In this document: piece after piece, positions 17,960 to 30,945 of the stretch
Layout: each line of letters opens with the position of its first letter
Numbering within the stretch: position 1 is the stretch's first letter
NCBI RefSeq assembly: GCF_018494085.1
Contig: NZ_JABBFP010000009.1
Span: 62,001 to 126,000 of the forward strand
DNA: 64,000 nt
Origin: Rosenbergiella collisarenosi
GTDB taxonomy: Bacteria; Pseudomonadota; Gammaproteobacteria; Enterobacterales; Enterobacteriaceae
Reading direction: 5' to 3'
The notes under the pieces: generated by a model
Told to the model about the DNA's origin: nothing
The model's database searches: none
Seen by the model: the letters and a program-made list of their open reading frames with translations, nothing else
Made by a program: the position numbers and the translations under genes

Positions 17960-18868
17960 ATGTCGATTAGAGATACTGGGCTGGCATTACTCGTGATCCT
18001 TATTTGGGGAATAAATTTTGTCGTCATCAAAATAGGATTACATAATTTCTCCCCGTTCTTACTTGCTGGACTCCGTTTTACCTTTGTCGCCTTTCCTGCT
18101 TGCCTAGTGATCGCTAGACCAAAAGTACCTTTGCATTTGCTGGCCGCTTATGGAATGAGTATTAGTTTCCTGCAGTTTTCTCTACTTTTTCTGGCATTGA
18201 AGCTTGGCATGCCCGCTGGCTTAGCCTCACTCCTCTTACAATCCCAAGCTTTTTTTACCCTACTCTTCGGTGCGCTCTGTTTAGGCGAAAAAATACAGCC
18301 CCACCATATTTTAGGGCTACTAATTGCTATAGTCGGAATGCTTTGCTTAGCGCAAACAAGCATCTCCTCTACGCACCCCTCGGACATGTCACTTTTTACA
18401 CTATTACTGACTCTAGGAGCTGCACTGAGCTGGGGGATAGGGAATATTGTTAATAAAATCATCCTGCAACGTTATCGGGTCGAACCCTTGAGATTGGTAG
18501 TCTGGAGTGCTTTTATTCCGATCCTGCCGTTTTTTGCCTGCGCTTGGATCATTGATGGTAAAGAAGCCATCTGGCACAGCCTTGAGCATATCAATGGCGT
18601 TGATATATTAATAATATTTTACTTAGCCATCCTCTGTACGGTTGTCGGTTATGCAATCTGGGGAAGCTTGTTGGGTAAATATCCCACTCCCACCGTCGCA
18701 CCACTCACGTTACTCGTTCCGGTTGTGGGCCTACTTTCTGCTACCTTTTTCTTAGACGAAAGTCTTTCCTACCCGCAAATTCTCTCGGTAGTGCTGATTA
18801 TTTTTGGCCTGGTAATAAATAGCTTTGCTCCGCGGTTGATCAGTTACTTACGTTTTGCTAAGCGGTGA
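17960..18868 (+). CDS. eamA: Cysteine/O-acetylserine exporter EamA (DMT family)
   Basis: 302 residues with ten hydrophobic helices arranged as two EamA repeats of five. The N-terminus LALLVILIWGINFVVIKIGLHNF, the centre GMPAGLASLLLQ.QAFFT and VAPLTLLVPVVGL closely match E. coli EamA (YdeD). That protein exports O-acetylserine and cysteine. It follows ghrB with a weak hairpin between; a functional link to the kgu-type genes is not supported. Confidence 0.88.
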   Translation: MSIRDTGLALLVILIWGINFVVIKIGLHNFSPFLLAGLRFTFVAFPACLVIARPKVPLHLLAAYGMSISFLQFSLLFLALKLGMPAGLASLLLQSQAFFTLLFGALCLGEKIQPHHILGLLIAIVGMLCLAQTSISSTHPSDMSLFTLLLTLGAALSWGIGNIVNKIILQRYRVEPLRLVVWSAFIPILPFFACAWIIDGKEAIWHSLEHINGVDILIIFYLAILCTVVGYAIWGSLLGKYPTPTVAPLTLLVPVVGLLSATFFLDESLSYPQILSVVLIIFGLVINSFAPRLISYLRFAKR

Positions 18869-18895
18869 GGCGGATATTAAAGATACCCTAGTTGT

Positions 18896-18906
18896 GGGGG
18901 GGGGGG
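18896..18906. repeat. Poly-G tract of 11
   Basis: Eleven consecutive G on the plus strand in the 230-bp gap between eamA and yidQ, 28 bp after the eamA stop and 192 bp before yidQ. It does not lie in a coding frame. Such a tract can slip during replication. Confidence 0.9.
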
Positions 18907-19098
18907 TTAACCAACGACCTACACCTTGGTATTATTGGTAACCCACGTCACAGTTTTTCTTTGAATGACAGGAATTCGAAAGGCAAATCATAAAATTTGT
19001 CATACACTGAAATACATCTATTTTTGAGTATCACGCTAAACCTGCTTACGACGTGTTGCTTGTACCCGCTTCGCCATGGATGGAATGAGGAATAACCT

Positions 19099-19446
19099 AT
19101 GCTCAGACATAAAGCACTACCTAAACTGATGATGATCTCAAGTTGCTTAATTAGCCTTACTGCATGTTCTAGCATTATGTCGCACACTGGAGATAACCGC
19201 GGTTATTACCTTGGTACACAAGCCAACAACGAGCTGATAGGTAGTCATGAAACCTCATGGCCTATTAAGTCCCTAGCGGTACTCGATTATCCTTTTTCAG
19301 CTGTTACCGACACATTAATTTTACCCTGGGATTACTATCGTAATCACAGTGACGGTTCCTCACTGAGAGACCGTGTGGCGGCCAGCGAGAAACTCAATCA
19401 CACGGATGAGGCGCTAGCTCAAGCTAACACCAATATAATTCAGTAG
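19099..19446 (+). CDS. yidQ: YidQ/YceK family (DUF1375) lipoprotein
   Basis: 115 residues with a lipoprotein signal ending at the lipobox LTAC (Cys24), followed by SSIMSHTG. The core YYLGTQANNELIG..AVLDYPFSAVTDTLILPWDYYRN is typical of the family. Its function is unknown. In E. coli yidQ also neighbours yidR; here the two are convergent and overlap by 23 bp at their 3' ends. Confidence 0.88.
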   Translation: MLRHKALPKLMMISSCLISLTACSSIMSHTGDNRGYYLGTQANNELIGSHETSWPIKSLAVLDYPFSAVTDTLILPWDYYRNHSDGSSLRDRVAASEKLNHTDEALAQANTNIIQ

Positions 19447-20698
19447 TCGTAACCGTAAAGAGCTGCCTGAATCCTTCGCTATCTCGCATGAAGGCAATCT
19501 TATCACCTCTCGGTGACCAGACCACCGCCTCGGCACAAGGTGCCTCTAACGTCCGCTTGGTAAGGGCCACCAGCGCTTTTTTGGTAAAGTCATAGATGAC
19601 AATCTGGTTATCATAGACAAACGTTATGCCTTTACCTGTAGGATGCCAAGTGAAGGCGGACTGTACATCATATTCCCCCTCCGTCAGTTGTTCCGGTAAT
19701 CCACCGTTCGGCGATATCGTCCAAAGTTGCACAACACCTCTTCGATCGGCCATCAGAAATGCGATTTTACTACCGTCCGGTGAGCTTCTTAGCCAATGGC
19801 GAGGCTGTAGGGCAATACCAGCCCCTTCACTAAAGGTTATTCTACGCTGAGTGATCCCTGCGGGCGGCGCGGGTAGATGCTCTTCTGTTCCGACGATAGG
19901 ACGAGCGCCGACCACCTTATAAGCAGAAATCTCTTCAGGAAGGTCGACGATGAATATCTCTGGGACTTTACGTCCATCAAGTGCGACCGTTTCCCCAATG
20001 AACGCTAAGGCCCAACGCTGCCTTTTACCGGCTGTTGTGATATACCCATTTTCACCAATCCATCCTTCTTCAAAAGCCCGTAGAATTTGATCGCTACCAG
20101 GTTGCGGGAGTAACGTTGTTTCGGAGACTACGACACAAAAATGAGAGCCATCGTGCTCTCGGGGATGTTTGTTAGGGATCGAAACCGGTTCATGTGGCAA
20201 GGCTATCGCTACATTACGCTGATCCTCGGCGATTGAACGCTGACGCATAACATGATCGTTGTAGGTAAAGCTGATCCTATCGCCTTCATGGCTAAACATA
20301 TGCACGTGGCTGCCACCACGCAATGCTCCTAGTGTATAGGGCGGCGTAATATCGCATCCATCCAACGTCTCAGCCTGACCACCTTCGAGGATCACTCCAC
20401 GCCGATGATGTACATCGTAATGCCACGACTCGTCGGGGGACTCAGGGCCATGAATACAAATAAAGCGCTCGTTATCTTTCGGGTGTGCGGTAATCACCCC
20501 AACGTGAGCCCCTTGTGATGCACGATAAATCTCAGTCACCTGTCCTGTAGACACGTCCACTCTCTCAACGGTCTGACTAGTAAAAAGATGTTGCGCCGGG
20601 CGTAAGTCGTAAACGAGACTCTGTCCATCTGCACACCACACCTGTGCATTGGTGAGTTGATGGTGCTGCGGATGGGTCGTAACTTGTTTTTCGTCCAT
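19424..20698 (-). CDS. yidR: DUF3748 / TolB-like beta-propeller protein YidR
   Basis: 424 residues resembling E. coli YidR (about 415). The N-terminal stretch YRASQGAHVGVITAHPKD, the HYDVHHRRGVI.EGG and LRGGSHVHMFS motifs, and C-terminal WD40/PD40-like repeats (SPDGSKIAFLM, SPRGDKIAFMR) indicate a beta-propeller. The repeats resemble those of TolB and oligogalacturonate lyase, but the enzymatic role is unknown. No signal peptide is seen. It overlaps yidQ tail to tail. Confidence 0.87.
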   Translation of the reverse strand: MDEKQVTTHPQHHQLTNAQVWCADGQSLVYDLRPAQHLFTSQTVERVDVSTGQVTEIYRASQGAHVGVITAHPKDNERFICIHGPESPDESWHYDVHHRRGVILEGGQAETLDGCDITPPYTLGALRGGSHVHMFSHEGDRISFTYNDHVMRQRSIAEDQRNVAIALPHEPVSIPNKHPREHDGSHFCVVVSETTLLPQPGSDQILRAFEEGWIGENGYITTAGKRQRWALAFIGETVALDGRKVPEIFIVDLPEEISAYKVVGARPIVGTEEHLPAPPAGITQRRITFSEGAGIALQPRHWLRSSPDGSKIAFLMADRRGVVQLWTISPNGGLPEQLTEGEYDVQSAFTWHPTGKGITFVYDNQIVIYDFTKKALVALTKRTLEAPCAEAVVWSPRGDKIAFMRDSEGFRQLFTVTTTELYWC

Positions 20699-20762
20699 AC
20701 GGGATCCCAGTGAGTCGACGGTAAAAATTAACTATGCCGTAATCCCTTAGAGGCGTCTAGGC

Positions 20763-20787
20763 AAAAAAAAAGCTGCCTTTCGGCAGC
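20763..20787 (-). terminator. Strong terminator downstream of yidA
   Basis: GCTGCC-TTTC-GGCAGC stem-loop (20772-20787) followed on the minus strand by nine T. It lies 180 bp past the yidA stop, which leaves an unusually long 3' segment between yidA and the terminator. Confidence 0.8.
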
Positions 20788-20967
20788 CATTCAGGGAATA
20801 AAACGCTCTTATTATAATTACTTATTAGACTACTTGCTCACAGTGCTAATCTTTTGCCACCACACTTTGCTGTGTAATGACTGAGTAGGTTAATAATAAC
20901 CCTAGTTACTATTTAACGATTACCCAAAAATGCGATTTTATTCACTATTTAACTTTCTTCTTGAGGG

Positions 20968-21777
20968 CTAAAGTGCCCATTGGTGAATAGCCTTAGCTAC
21001 ACCATCTTCTCGATTCGAACTTGTATGATAAGCCGCCTGCTCTTTTACTGCATCAATGGCATTACCCATGGCAACACCATATCCTGCCCAGGCTAGCATA
21101 GTGAGGTCGTTCTCATGATCACCCACAGCAAGAACCTCTTCGGCACTGAAACCCAATTGTTCTGCTAAATGACGCACGCTATTTCCCTTACTCACTCTCT
21201 TATCGAGGATTTCGAGATAATGACTGGCGCTTTTCACTAAGGTATAGCGATCAAATAACTCTGCTGGAAGTTGTCTAATAGCATTATCCAATACGTCAGG
21301 CTCATCGACCATCATCAGTTTTGGAAAGCGAAGGGAAGGATCCATCGCATCAACGCTGCGAAACCTTAGAGGGATACCCGTTATTTCTGATTCGTGGACG
21401 GTGTAGCGACTAATATCTTGGTTGGGGGTATACAGGTGCTGTTTGTCTAACGCTTGGAAGTGGACGTTTAGCTCCCGAGCCAGCTGCTCAAAAAAATGGT
21501 AATCGTCCATCCCAAGCGTTGTCTCAAGGATTGGATGTCCATCTTCGGCGCGCTGCACCAAGCCGCCATTATAACTAATACAATATTGGCCTGGGATATT
21601 TAGCCCCAATTCTGCAATATACCTTTGCATACCAATATAAGGTCGGCCAGAGGCAAGTACGACGAGTATTCCTTTTGCCTTAGCCTCTTCAATAGCGGAC
21701 TTAACCGCAACGGTAATTTCATGTTGCGGATTGAGTAGCGTACCGTCCATATCCAGTGCAATCATTTTTACTGTCAT
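20968..21777 (-). CDS. yidA: HAD-family sugar phosphatase YidA
   Basis: 269 residues from the ATG at 21777 (AGAGGGA site); the frame stays open to 21876 but without a usable start signal there. HAD motif I DMDGTLLNP is at residues 8-16, motif II VLASGRP around 42, a lysine in KRVSKGNSV and motif IV GDHENDLTML follow. The C2-type cap is typical of the Cof subfamily. YidA hydrolyses small phosphosugars such as erythrose-4-phosphate. It lies after gyrB as in E. coli, behind the gyrB terminator. Confidence 0.94.
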   Translation of the reverse strand: MTVKMIALDMDGTLLNPQHEITVAVKSAIEEAKAKGILVVLASGRPYIGMQRYIAELGLNIPGQYCISYNGGLVQRAEDGHPILETTLGMDDYHFFEQLARELNVHFQALDKQHLYTPNQDISRYTVHESEITGIPLRFRSVDAMDPSLRFPKLMMVDEPDVLDNAIRQLPAELFDRYTLVKSASHYLEILDKRVSKGNSVRHLAEQLGFSAEEVLAVGDHENDLTMLAWAGYGVAMGNAIDAVKEQAAYHTSSNREDGVAKAIHQWAL

Positions 21778-21796
21778 CGTTATCCCTCTGCCTAAA

Positions 21797-21829
21797 TAAA
21801 AAAACACCGCTGCACTTCGCAAGCGGTGT
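21797..21829 (-). terminator. gyrB terminator
   Basis: ACACCGCT (21804-21811) pairs with AGCGGTGT (21822-21829), with further TGC/GCA pairing inside. On the minus strand it is followed by seven T. It lies between gyrB and yidA. Confidence 0.85.
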
Positions 21830-21891
21830 CTTGAGAGTAGCTCAGTTATCGTATTACGACTACCGCTTACCCGCACTCACGCACGTTAACC

Positions 21892-24309
<2,418 letters not shown>

Positions 24310-24313
24310 TCAC

Positions 24314-25402
24314 TCATTTTTCTGAAGATTGAACGGTTATTTTACCCTTTTCTACGCTGAACATCTTGCCCTTTTCGTCATTCATATCGATTACGTGATC
24401 AAAATTAATTGCGCTAACGAAAACTTGGGCTTGCGTCGCTTTTAAGCGTTCGGCTAAAAGACACCGACGCGAGTCATCGAGTTCGGAAGCGAAATCATCG
24501 ATTAAATAAATACAACGACGACCACTTTGCTGGGTAAGAAATTCACCTTGAGCTAACCGCAGTGCACACATAAGTAATTTTAACTGACCGCGTGATAAGA
24601 GATCCTCGACAGGCGTCGCCTGCGCTCGAATCCTAAAATCCGCTTTATGAGGTCCCGCTGAGGTATAAGTTAACGCGCGGTCACGTTCGAATTGGCGTTC
24701 CAGTAGATCTGCATAATCGCTTTCTCTATCCCAACCTCGCTGATAGGAGAATTGCAGCGTAAATTCAGGTAGAAATTGCTGGCAGGTCTTTTGTATCTCT
24801 TGCGCGATATGTTGGCTGTATTCAGCCCGCCATGCGCTGATTTGCTCAGCCAAGGGCACCATCATTTGGTCCCAAGGTTGTAATTGCTGATAGCGCGTAA
24901 CTTGTCTAAGTGCAGCATTACGTTGTTTAATCAGTCGACGATAATCATTCCAAGCCGTAAAGAAGCCGGGATAGCGATGAAAACAGCCCCAATCAATATA
25001 AGCACGGCGAAATTTAGGTCCTCCAGTCAGCAGCGTAAAACCTTCTGGAGTGATTAATTGCATGGGTAGCAACTGGGCCAGGTCGGCAACACGATGACCG
25101 TCCGTCCCGTCGATCCTAACCTTAGTGGTACCAGCCCGGTCTTTACTCAGACCTAATGTTGGCTGGTACTGTTCGCCATCGAGACGCCCATACAGCACGA
25201 ATTCTGGCTTATCGTGACGGATCACTCTTGCCGTTTGAACACTGCGAAAGGCTCTGCCGTGCCCTAGTGTATAAATGGCCTCAAGAACGCTGGTCTTACC
25301 ACTCCCATTTTCACCGATCAAATAATTAAACCCCGATGACGGGGCTAACTCCGCATGATCAATATTACGGAAGTCTGTAATAATCAGACGGTTAATGGAC
25401 AT
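24314..25402 (-). CDS. recF: DNA replication and repair protein RecF
   Basis: 362 residues. Walker [10 protein letters not shown] is near residues 30-38, the ABC signature LSRGQLKLL near 270 and Walker [12 protein letters not shown] near 300. RecF is an SMC-like ATPase that, with RecO and RecR, loads RecA at ssDNA gaps. It lies 43 bp after dnaN and 13 bp before gyrB, the usual enteric arrangement. Confidence 0.98.
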   Translation of the reverse strand: MSINRLIITDFRNIDHAELAPSSGFNYLIGENGSGKTSVLEAIYTLGHGRAFRSVQTARVIRHDKPEFVLYGRLDGEQYQPTLGLSKDRAGTTKVRIDGTDGHRVADLAQLLPMQLITPEGFTLLTGGPKFRRAYIDWGCFHRYPGFFTAWNDYRRLIKQRNAALRQVTRYQQLQPWDQMMVPLAEQISAWRAEYSQHIAQEIQKTCQQFLPEFTLQFSYQRGWDRESDYADLLERQFERDRALTYTSAGPHKADFRIRAQATPVEDLLSRGQLKLLMCALRLAQGEFLTQQSGRRCIYLIDDFASELDDSRRCLLAERLKATQAQVFVSAINFDHVIDMNDEKGKMFSVEKGKITVQSSEK

Positions 25403-25445
25403 AGCGATCGTCGGTAATAATCAAGCAATGGCTACCCAATGCCAT

Positions 25446-26546
25446 CTAGAGACGCATTGGCATAACAACATAAGCTGCATGCGGGCTTGCGACATCTTCG
25501 ATCTGCACACTAGAGACTGAGTCGGTTAATAGGAGCCGTACGTTTTCACATTTCAGAGCATTCAATACGTCCAAAACGTAACTGACATTGAAGCCGATTT
25601 CTAGATCGCTACCCTGATAGTCAACGTCGAGGATTTCTTCAGCCTCTTCCTGTTCAGGATTGTTAGCGGTGATCCGTAACTGATTCTTCGTGATAAAAAG
25701 CCGTACGCCACGAAATTTCTCGTTGGATAAAATCGCTGCTCGGGCAAATGCTTGTTTTAGCACGTCACATCCGGATTCAAGGGTTTTGTCTGGGTTCTTT
25801 GGTAGGACCCGTCGATAATCAGGAAAGCGACCGTCTACAAGTTTTGAGGTAAAGATATAGTCACCGACATGAGCACGGATATTATTACTTCCTATCTGTA
25901 CCTGCAGCGGCGTCTCGCTCCCATCCAGTAAACGCACGAGCTCGGTAACACCCTTACGAGGTACAATCACAGAATGGTGCGGTAACGACTGACCGACCGA
26001 CATCGCGCACACCGCAAGTCGATGACCATCCGTCGAGACGGTACGAAGCTCTTCGCCTTCGGTTTCAAACAACATACCGTTCAGATAATAGCGAACGTCC
26101 TGATGAGCCATGGAGAACTGCGTCGCATCGATGAGGCGCTTTAAGGTAGCATGTGGCAAGGTAAACTCGACATCGCTTTGCCAATCATCGAGGTTAGGAA
26201 AATCCCCGGCCGGTAGGGTCGAAAGAGAAAATCGGCTACGTCCCGAACGCACCAAAATACGGTCACCATCAAGGATAACGTGTATTTCAGCTCCTTCGGG
26301 CAGGCCACGACAGATATCGAGAAATTTACGAGCAGGTACTGTCGTTGCACCGCTTTCATGCGCTTGCGTCAAACTTACTCGCGCAATCATCTCCATTTCG
26401 AGGTCTGTACCGGTTAGAGATAAACAGTTTTCTGTAACCTGTAATAAGATATTCCCTAAGATCGGTAGCGTTGGTCGGCCACCTAAAGGGCTGCTCACTT
26501 GCTGTAATGGTTTGAGCAGTTGCTCACGTTCTACAATAAATTTCAT
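25446..26546 (-). CDS. dnaN: DNA polymerase III beta sliding clamp
   Basis: 366 residues, exactly the enteric length, with three clamp domains. MKFIVEREQLLKPLQQV begins domain 1 and the conserved C-terminal HAAYVVMPMRL forms part of the partner-binding pocket. The homodimer encircles DNA and tethers polymerases. It starts 4 bp after dnaA, so it is probably coupled to it. Confidence 0.99.
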   Translation of the reverse strand: MKFIVEREQLLKPLQQVSSPLGGRPTLPILGNILLQVTENCLSLTGTDLEMEMIARVSLTQAHESGATTVPARKFLDICRGLPEGAEIHVILDGDRILVRSGRSRFSLSTLPAGDFPNLDDWQSDVEFTLPHATLKRLIDATQFSMAHQDVRYYLNGMLFETEGEELRTVSTDGHRLAVCAMSVGQSLPHHSVIVPRKGVTELVRLLDGSETPLQVQIGSNNIRAHVGDYIFTSKLVDGRFPDYRRVLPKNPDKTLESGCDVLKQAFARAAILSNEKFRGVRLFITKNQLRITANNPEQEEAEEILDVDYQGSDLEIGFNVSYVLDVLNALKCENVRLLLTDSVSSVQIEDVASPHAAYVVMPMRL

Positions 26547-26550
26547 AGCA

Positions 26551-27957
26551 TCAAGAGGATAAGGTTCTGATTAAATTAGAAAAGTCTTCTTTGATATCAT
26601 GACTTTCTTCACGTAATTGTTCGATCTTACGGCATGCGTGTAACACAGTCGTATGATCGCGCCCGCCAAAAGCATCCCCTATTTCAGGTAAGCTATGGTT
26701 TGTTAATTCTTTTGCCATCGCCATCGCCATCTGACGAGGTCTTGCGACCGAACGAGAGCGTCGTTTAGAGAGCAGATCGGCAACTTTAATTTTATAATAT
26801 TCAGCCACTGTTTTCTGAATATTATCGATAGTGACTAATTTTTCCTGCAATGCCAGTAGATCACGCAGTGCTTCACGAACAAAATCAATAGTGATCGCGC
26901 GACCAGTAAAGTTCGCATTGGCTATCACACGATTTAGTGCCCCTTCAAGTTCACGCACATTAGAACGCAGACGTTTAGCAATAAAGAAGGCAACTTCACC
27001 AGGAAGACGAATATTATTCTCGTCCGCTTTCTTCATCAAAATCGCAACGCGCGTTTCAAGTTCAGGGGGTTCGATCGCAACCGTCAATCCCCAACCAAAA
27101 CGGGACTTCAAACGATCCTCAACACCGTTGATCTCTTTGGGATAACGATCCGAGGTTAAGATAATTTGCTGGTTACCTTCCAGTAATGCGTTAAAGGTAT
27201 GAAAAAACTCTTCTTGAGATCGCTCTTTATTCGCAAAAAACTGAATATCATCAATAAGTAGTGCATCAACGGAGCGATAGTAGCGTTTAAACTCTTCAAT
27301 CGCGTTGTTCTGCAATGCTTTGACCATATCTTGCACAAACCGCTCTGAATGCATATAGACAATTTTGGCATTGGGCTTATGTGCCATAATCCCATTGCCT
27401 ACTGCATGTAAAAGGTGCGTTTTACCAAGCCCTGTGCCCCCATAAAGAAATAGTGGGTTGTAAGCGCCACCGGGGTTATCTGCGACTTGACGGGCAGCCG
27501 CGCGAGCAAGTTGGTTAGATTTACCTTCGACAAAATTATCGAAATTGTGCCGGGTATTAACGTTAGAACGATAGGCGACTTCTATAGGAGCAGGAACGCT
27601 ATCCCAGCTCGGACGACGATTATCATTGGTTGCGACTGGCTGTTGTGCCGCAACTGTCGCAGCAGGTATTCTGGCCACTGCAGGGATCGAGCTTACCGTC
27701 TGTGAGCTCATCGGCTTGGAACCAACCTCAAAACGCAACTGCGGTAGGTTTGTCCCACAAAACTCATTGAGTAGGCCATTAATATTATTGATGTACTTAT
27801 CGCGTACCCAATCTAAAACAAATCGGTTGGGTGCATACAGAGCCAATATATTGTCGCTTAACTCAGCTTGCAGTGGTCGGATCCACATACTGAATTCAGT
27901 GGCAGGAAGCTCATCCTGCAAACGGGTAAGGCACTGTTGCCAAAGCGTAAGTGACAC
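26551..27957 (-). CDS. dnaA: Replication initiator DnaA
   Basis: 468 residues with the start placed at GTG 27957, because GGAG lies six bases upstream and the same GTG start is used in E. coli; an in-frame GTG four codons earlier overlaps that site. Domain I ([25 protein letters not shown]) is followed by the variable linker, the AAA+ domain (Walker [10 protein letters not shown], Walker [10 protein letters not shown]) and the C-terminal DnaA-box binder with [15 protein letters not shown]. It initiates at oriC, which is not in this window. A DnaA box upstream (28165-28173) indicates autoregulation. Confidence 0.99.
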   Translation of the reverse strand: MSLTLWQQCLTRLQDELPATEFSMWIRPLQAELSDNILALYAPNRFVLDWVRDKYINNINGLLNEFCGTNLPQLRFEVGSKPMSSQTVSSIPAVARIPAATVAAQQPVATNDNRRPSWDSVPAPIEVAYRSNVNTRHNFDNFVEGKSNQLARAAARQVADNPGGAYNPLFLYGGTGLGKTHLLHAVGNGIMAHKPNAKIVYMHSERFVQDMVKALQNNAIEEFKRYYRSVDALLIDDIQFFANKERSQEEFFHTFNALLEGNQQIILTSDRYPKEINGVEDRLKSRFGWGLTVAIEPPELETRVAILMKKADENNIRLPGEVAFFIAKRLRSNVRELEGALNRVIANANFTGRAITIDFVREALRDLLALQEKLVTIDNIQKTVAEYYKIKVADLLSKRRSRSVARPRQMAMAMAKELTNHSLPEIGDAFGGRDHTTVLHACRKIEQLREESHDIKEDFSNLIRTLSS

Positions 27958-28164
27958 GGCGGACTCCACTCATACGAAAAAGTAAGACAAGAAATGGCGC
28001 TAAGATATTGATAAATATGTTTTATATATATAAGCGTAGATACATCAGCAGCGACGACTGTCCCTAAACGTTATAGATGAACAACAAGGGATCGCTTGCG
28101 GAACCGTGGATCATAACGCAAAGTGAACAAGAGATCCTCCTTTTCTACACTGTTTCTACCCATT

Positions 28165-28173
28165 TTATCCACA
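28165..28173 (+). promoter_or_regulatory. DnaA box in the dnaA promoter region
   Basis: Perfect TTATCCACA in the 541-bp divergent region between dnaA and rpmH. In E. coli a DnaA box between dnaA P1 and P2 mediates autorepression. The remainder of the region holds several GATC sites (for instance 28113, 28133, 28244, 28254) and the rpmH promoters. Confidence 0.8.
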
Positions 28174-28257
28174 GGGTTTTCCAATAACTGCGGGTTCTGC
28201 GGCAAAAATAAATATTGTGCTCTGATCTTGTGGGGGTAGCCGGATCCGTAACGATCC

Positions 28258-28401
28258 TTGCGCTTTACTGGGAAGCAAGTATAATCTTCGCGATTCTATT
28301 TAGGAGCGTTACGTTTTAGACGATAAACGTTCCTCTAATAGAGAGTAGATGCATGATAATCAGCGAAGTAAATTGACTCCGGGCTGTACAATTATTACAA
28401 T
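28258..28401 (+). promoter_or_regulatory. Two rpmH promoters
   Basis: Upstream promoter: TTGCGC (28258-28263), 16 bp, TATAAT (28280-28285), close to the E. coli rpmH promoter. Downstream promoter: TTGACT (28373-28378), 17 bp, TACAAT (28396-28401). Both read towards rpmH-rnpA-yidD-yidC. Confidence 0.75.
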
Positions 28402-28486
28402 CCCGCCTCTTTGATAAAATATACCGAGGCGTTGGTCGTTTTACTGACCTTATAACGCATCACCAAGTGAACATTTTCAAGTTTAG

Positions 28487-28639
<153 letters not shown>

Positions 28640-28653
28640 TAAAGCTAGCCCTC

Positions 28654-29013
28654 GTGGTTAAGCTCGCATTCCCTAGGGAGTTACGTTTGTTAACTCCCGC
28701 TCATTTCACTTTCGTCTTCCAGCAACCACAACGGGCTGGCACGCCGCAAATTACTATACTCGGCCGCCAAAATTCGCTGGGGCATCCCCGCATCGGTCTC
28801 ACTGTCGCTAAAAAACATGTTAAACGTGCTCACGAACGTAACCGAATTAAACGCTTAACTCGGGAAAGTTTTCGTTTACGTCAGCATGAATTGCCCGCGA
28901 TGGATTTTGTGATCGTTGCAAAAAAAGGGATTGCGGAGCTGGATAATCAGTTATTGACAGAAGTGTTGGAGAAATTATGGCGTCGTCATTGTCGCCTAGC
29001 ACGCGGCTCCTGA
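28654..29013 (+). CDS. rnpA: Ribonuclease P protein component
   Basis: 119 residues from GTG at 28654, the same unusual start as E. coli. The RNR signature [18 protein letters not shown] lies around residues 53-70. It is the basic protein partner of the M1 RNA in 5' tRNA maturation. It is 14 bp after rpmH, and its 3' end overlaps yidD by 37 bp. Confidence 0.98.
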   Translation: MVKLAFPRELRLLTPAHFTFVFQQPQRAGTPQITILGRQNSLGHPRIGLTVAKKHVKRAHERNRIKRLTRESFRLRQHELPAMDFVIVAKKGIAELDNQLLTEVLEKLWRRHCRLARGS

Positions 29014-29234
29014 TTACTGCAATACGCGTTTATCAACGGATAATTAGCCCGATGTTAGGGCCTCATTGTCGTTTTACCCCGAGTTGTTCTCATTACGGCA
29101 TCGAAGCATTACGGCGTTTTGGGGTGGCAAAAGGGTGTTGGTTAACAATAAAACGCGTATTAAAATGCCATCCTTTACATTCGGGTGGTGACGATCCTGT
29201 GCCGCCGAAAAACACTGAAACCAGAGAAAACTAA
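28977..29234 (+). CDS. yidD: Membrane protein insertion efficiency factor YidD
   Basis: 85 residues with the family core [31 protein letters not shown], including the three conserved cysteines, and the C-terminal HSGGDDPVP. It is an amphipathic membrane-associated protein that assists YidC. It overlaps rnpA and ends 2 bp before yidC. Confidence 0.96.
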   Translation: MASSLSPSTRLLITAIRVYQRIISPMLGPHCRFTPSCSHYGIEALRRFGVAKGCWLTIKRVLKCHPLHSGGDDPVPPKNTETREN

Positions 29235-29236
29235 CG

Positions 29237-30871
29237 ATGGATTCGCAACGTAATCTTTTTTTCATCGCTTTTCTGTTCGTCTCCTTTATGGTCTGGCAGA
29301 CGTGGCATACGGATCATGATCCGCAGCCCCAAGCACAACAGACTACTCAGAATACGAATACCCCCGCGGGTGATGCCGCAAATCAAGCCAGCTCCAGTGG
29401 GCAAGGCAAAACTATTACTGTCACTACTGACGTATTATCATTACAGATTAATACGCGTGGCGGTGATATTGAACAAGCTAAACTGCTGGCATACCCCGAT
29501 AAGCTAGGCTCGAACACGCCATTCCAATTACTTGAAACGAGTCCAGACTTTGTCTATCAAGCCCAAAGCGGGTTGATTGGGCAAAATGCACCGGATAGTA
29601 ACGCGACACGTCCACTTTTTAATGCCACTCAAGATAGCTATACTTTAGCGGATGGCCAGTCTGAGCTGCGTGTTCCGATGACGTGGACCGGTGCCGATGG
29701 CGTAGTGTATACCAAGACTTTTGTGTTCAAGCGCGGCGGATATGCGGTAAATGTTGATTACAACGTGAATAACGTTACTCAACAACCGTTGTCGTTAGCC
29801 ATGTTTGGTCAACTTAAGCAAACTATCGCGTTACCTAAAGCACGTGATACCGGTAGCAGTAATTTTGCTTTACATACTTTCCGTGGTGCGGCGTATTCGA
29901 CCAATGATGAAAAGTATGAAAAATATAAATTTGACACAATTGCTGAAGATAAAAACCTAAACACTACCACCAGCAATGGTTGGGTAGCGATGCTACAGCA
30001 ATATTTTGCGACCGCATGGATCCCGCACACTTCAGGTAACAATACGTTCTATACCACCAAGTTAAGCGACAACTTAGCGGCAGTTGGCTATAAATCGACG
30101 CCTGTCACTGTTGCAGCAGGCCAGCAGCAAGACTTGAAAGCAACCCTGTGGGTCGGTCCGGAAATTCAAGATCAAATGGCGGCTGCGGCTCCCCATTTAG
30201 ACTTAACCGTGGATTACGGCTGGTTATGGTTTATCTCACAACCGCTGTTTAAGCTGCTGAAATTCCTGCATAGCTTTATCGGTAACTGGGGCTTCTCCAT
30301 CATCGTTATTACCTTCATTGTTCGCGGTATCATGTACCCGCTGACGAAAGCACAATACACGTCGATGGCTAAGATGCGTATGCTGCAACCGAAGATCCAA
30401 GCGATGCGTGAGCGTCACGGTGAAGATAAGCAACGTGTAAGCCAAGAAATGATGGCGTTATATAAAGCAGAGAAGGTCAATCCACTCGGTGGTTGTCTCC
30501 CTCTGCTAATTCAGATGCCAATCTTCTTAGCTCTCTACTACATGCTGATGGGTTCGATTGAATTACGTCACGCGCCTTTTGCACTGTGGATCCACGACTT
30601 AAGTGCACAAGACCCGTACTACATTCTGCCGATTCTAATGGGTGTAACGATGTTCTTCATTCAGAAGATGTCACCAACAACCGTTACTGACCCAATGCAG
30701 CAGAAGATCATGACATTTATGCCGGTCATCTTCACCGTCTTCTTCTTGTGGTTCCCATCTGGTCTGGTGCTGTACTATATCGTGAGTAACTTGGTTACGA
30801 TTATTCAGCAGCAAATGATTTATCGTGGATTAGAGAAGCGCGGATTACATAGCCGGAAGAAAAAAGGCTAA
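29237..30871 (+). CDS. yidC: Membrane protein insertase YidC
   Basis: 544 residues (548 in E. coli). An N-terminal membrane anchor (about 6-22) is followed by a large periplasmic beta-sandwich domain (about 55-345) and the conserved five-helix insertase core from about 350. The core contains [12 protein letters not shown] with the functional arginine, the cytoplasmic hairpin and [20 protein letters not shown]. It ends in a basic tail. YidC inserts proteins alone or with SecYEG. It is the last gene of the rpmH operon, before a terminator. Confidence 0.99.
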   Translation: MDSQRNLFFIAFLFVSFMVWQTWHTDHDPQPQAQQTTQNTNTPAGDAANQASSSGQGKTITVTTDVLSLQINTRGGDIEQAKLLAYPDKLGSNTPFQLLETSPDFVYQAQSGLIGQNAPDSNATRPLFNATQDSYTLADGQSELRVPMTWTGADGVVYTKTFVFKRGGYAVNVDYNVNNVTQQPLSLAMFGQLKQTIALPKARDTGSSNFALHTFRGAAYSTNDEKYEKYKFDTIAEDKNLNTTTSNGWVAMLQQYFATAWIPHTSGNNTFYTTKLSDNLAAVGYKSTPVTVAAGQQQDLKATLWVGPEIQDQMAAAAPHLDLTVDYGWLWFISQPLFKLLKFLHSFIGNWGFSIIVITFIVRGIMYPLTKAQYTSMAKMRMLQPKIQAMRERHGEDKQRVSQEMMALYKAEKVNPLGGCLPLLIQMPIFLALYYMLMGSIELRHAPFALWIHDLSAQDPYYILPILMGVTMFFIQKMSPTTVTDPMQQKIMTFMPVIFTVFFLWFPSGLVLYYIVSNLVTIIQQQMIYRGLEKRGLHSRKKKG

Positions 30872-30902
30872 TCCCGCATTACGCTAAATCACGTTATACT
30901 TA

Positions 30903-30929
30903 GGCGGTCATTATGACCGCCTTTTTTAT
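30903..30929 (+). terminator. Terminator after yidC
   Basis: GGCGGTCA (30903-30910) pairs with TGACCGCC (30914-30921) and is followed by a T-rich tail. It lies upstream of the mnmE ribosome site. Confidence 0.88.
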
Positions 30930-30945
30930 TGTTAGAGAGAATACC

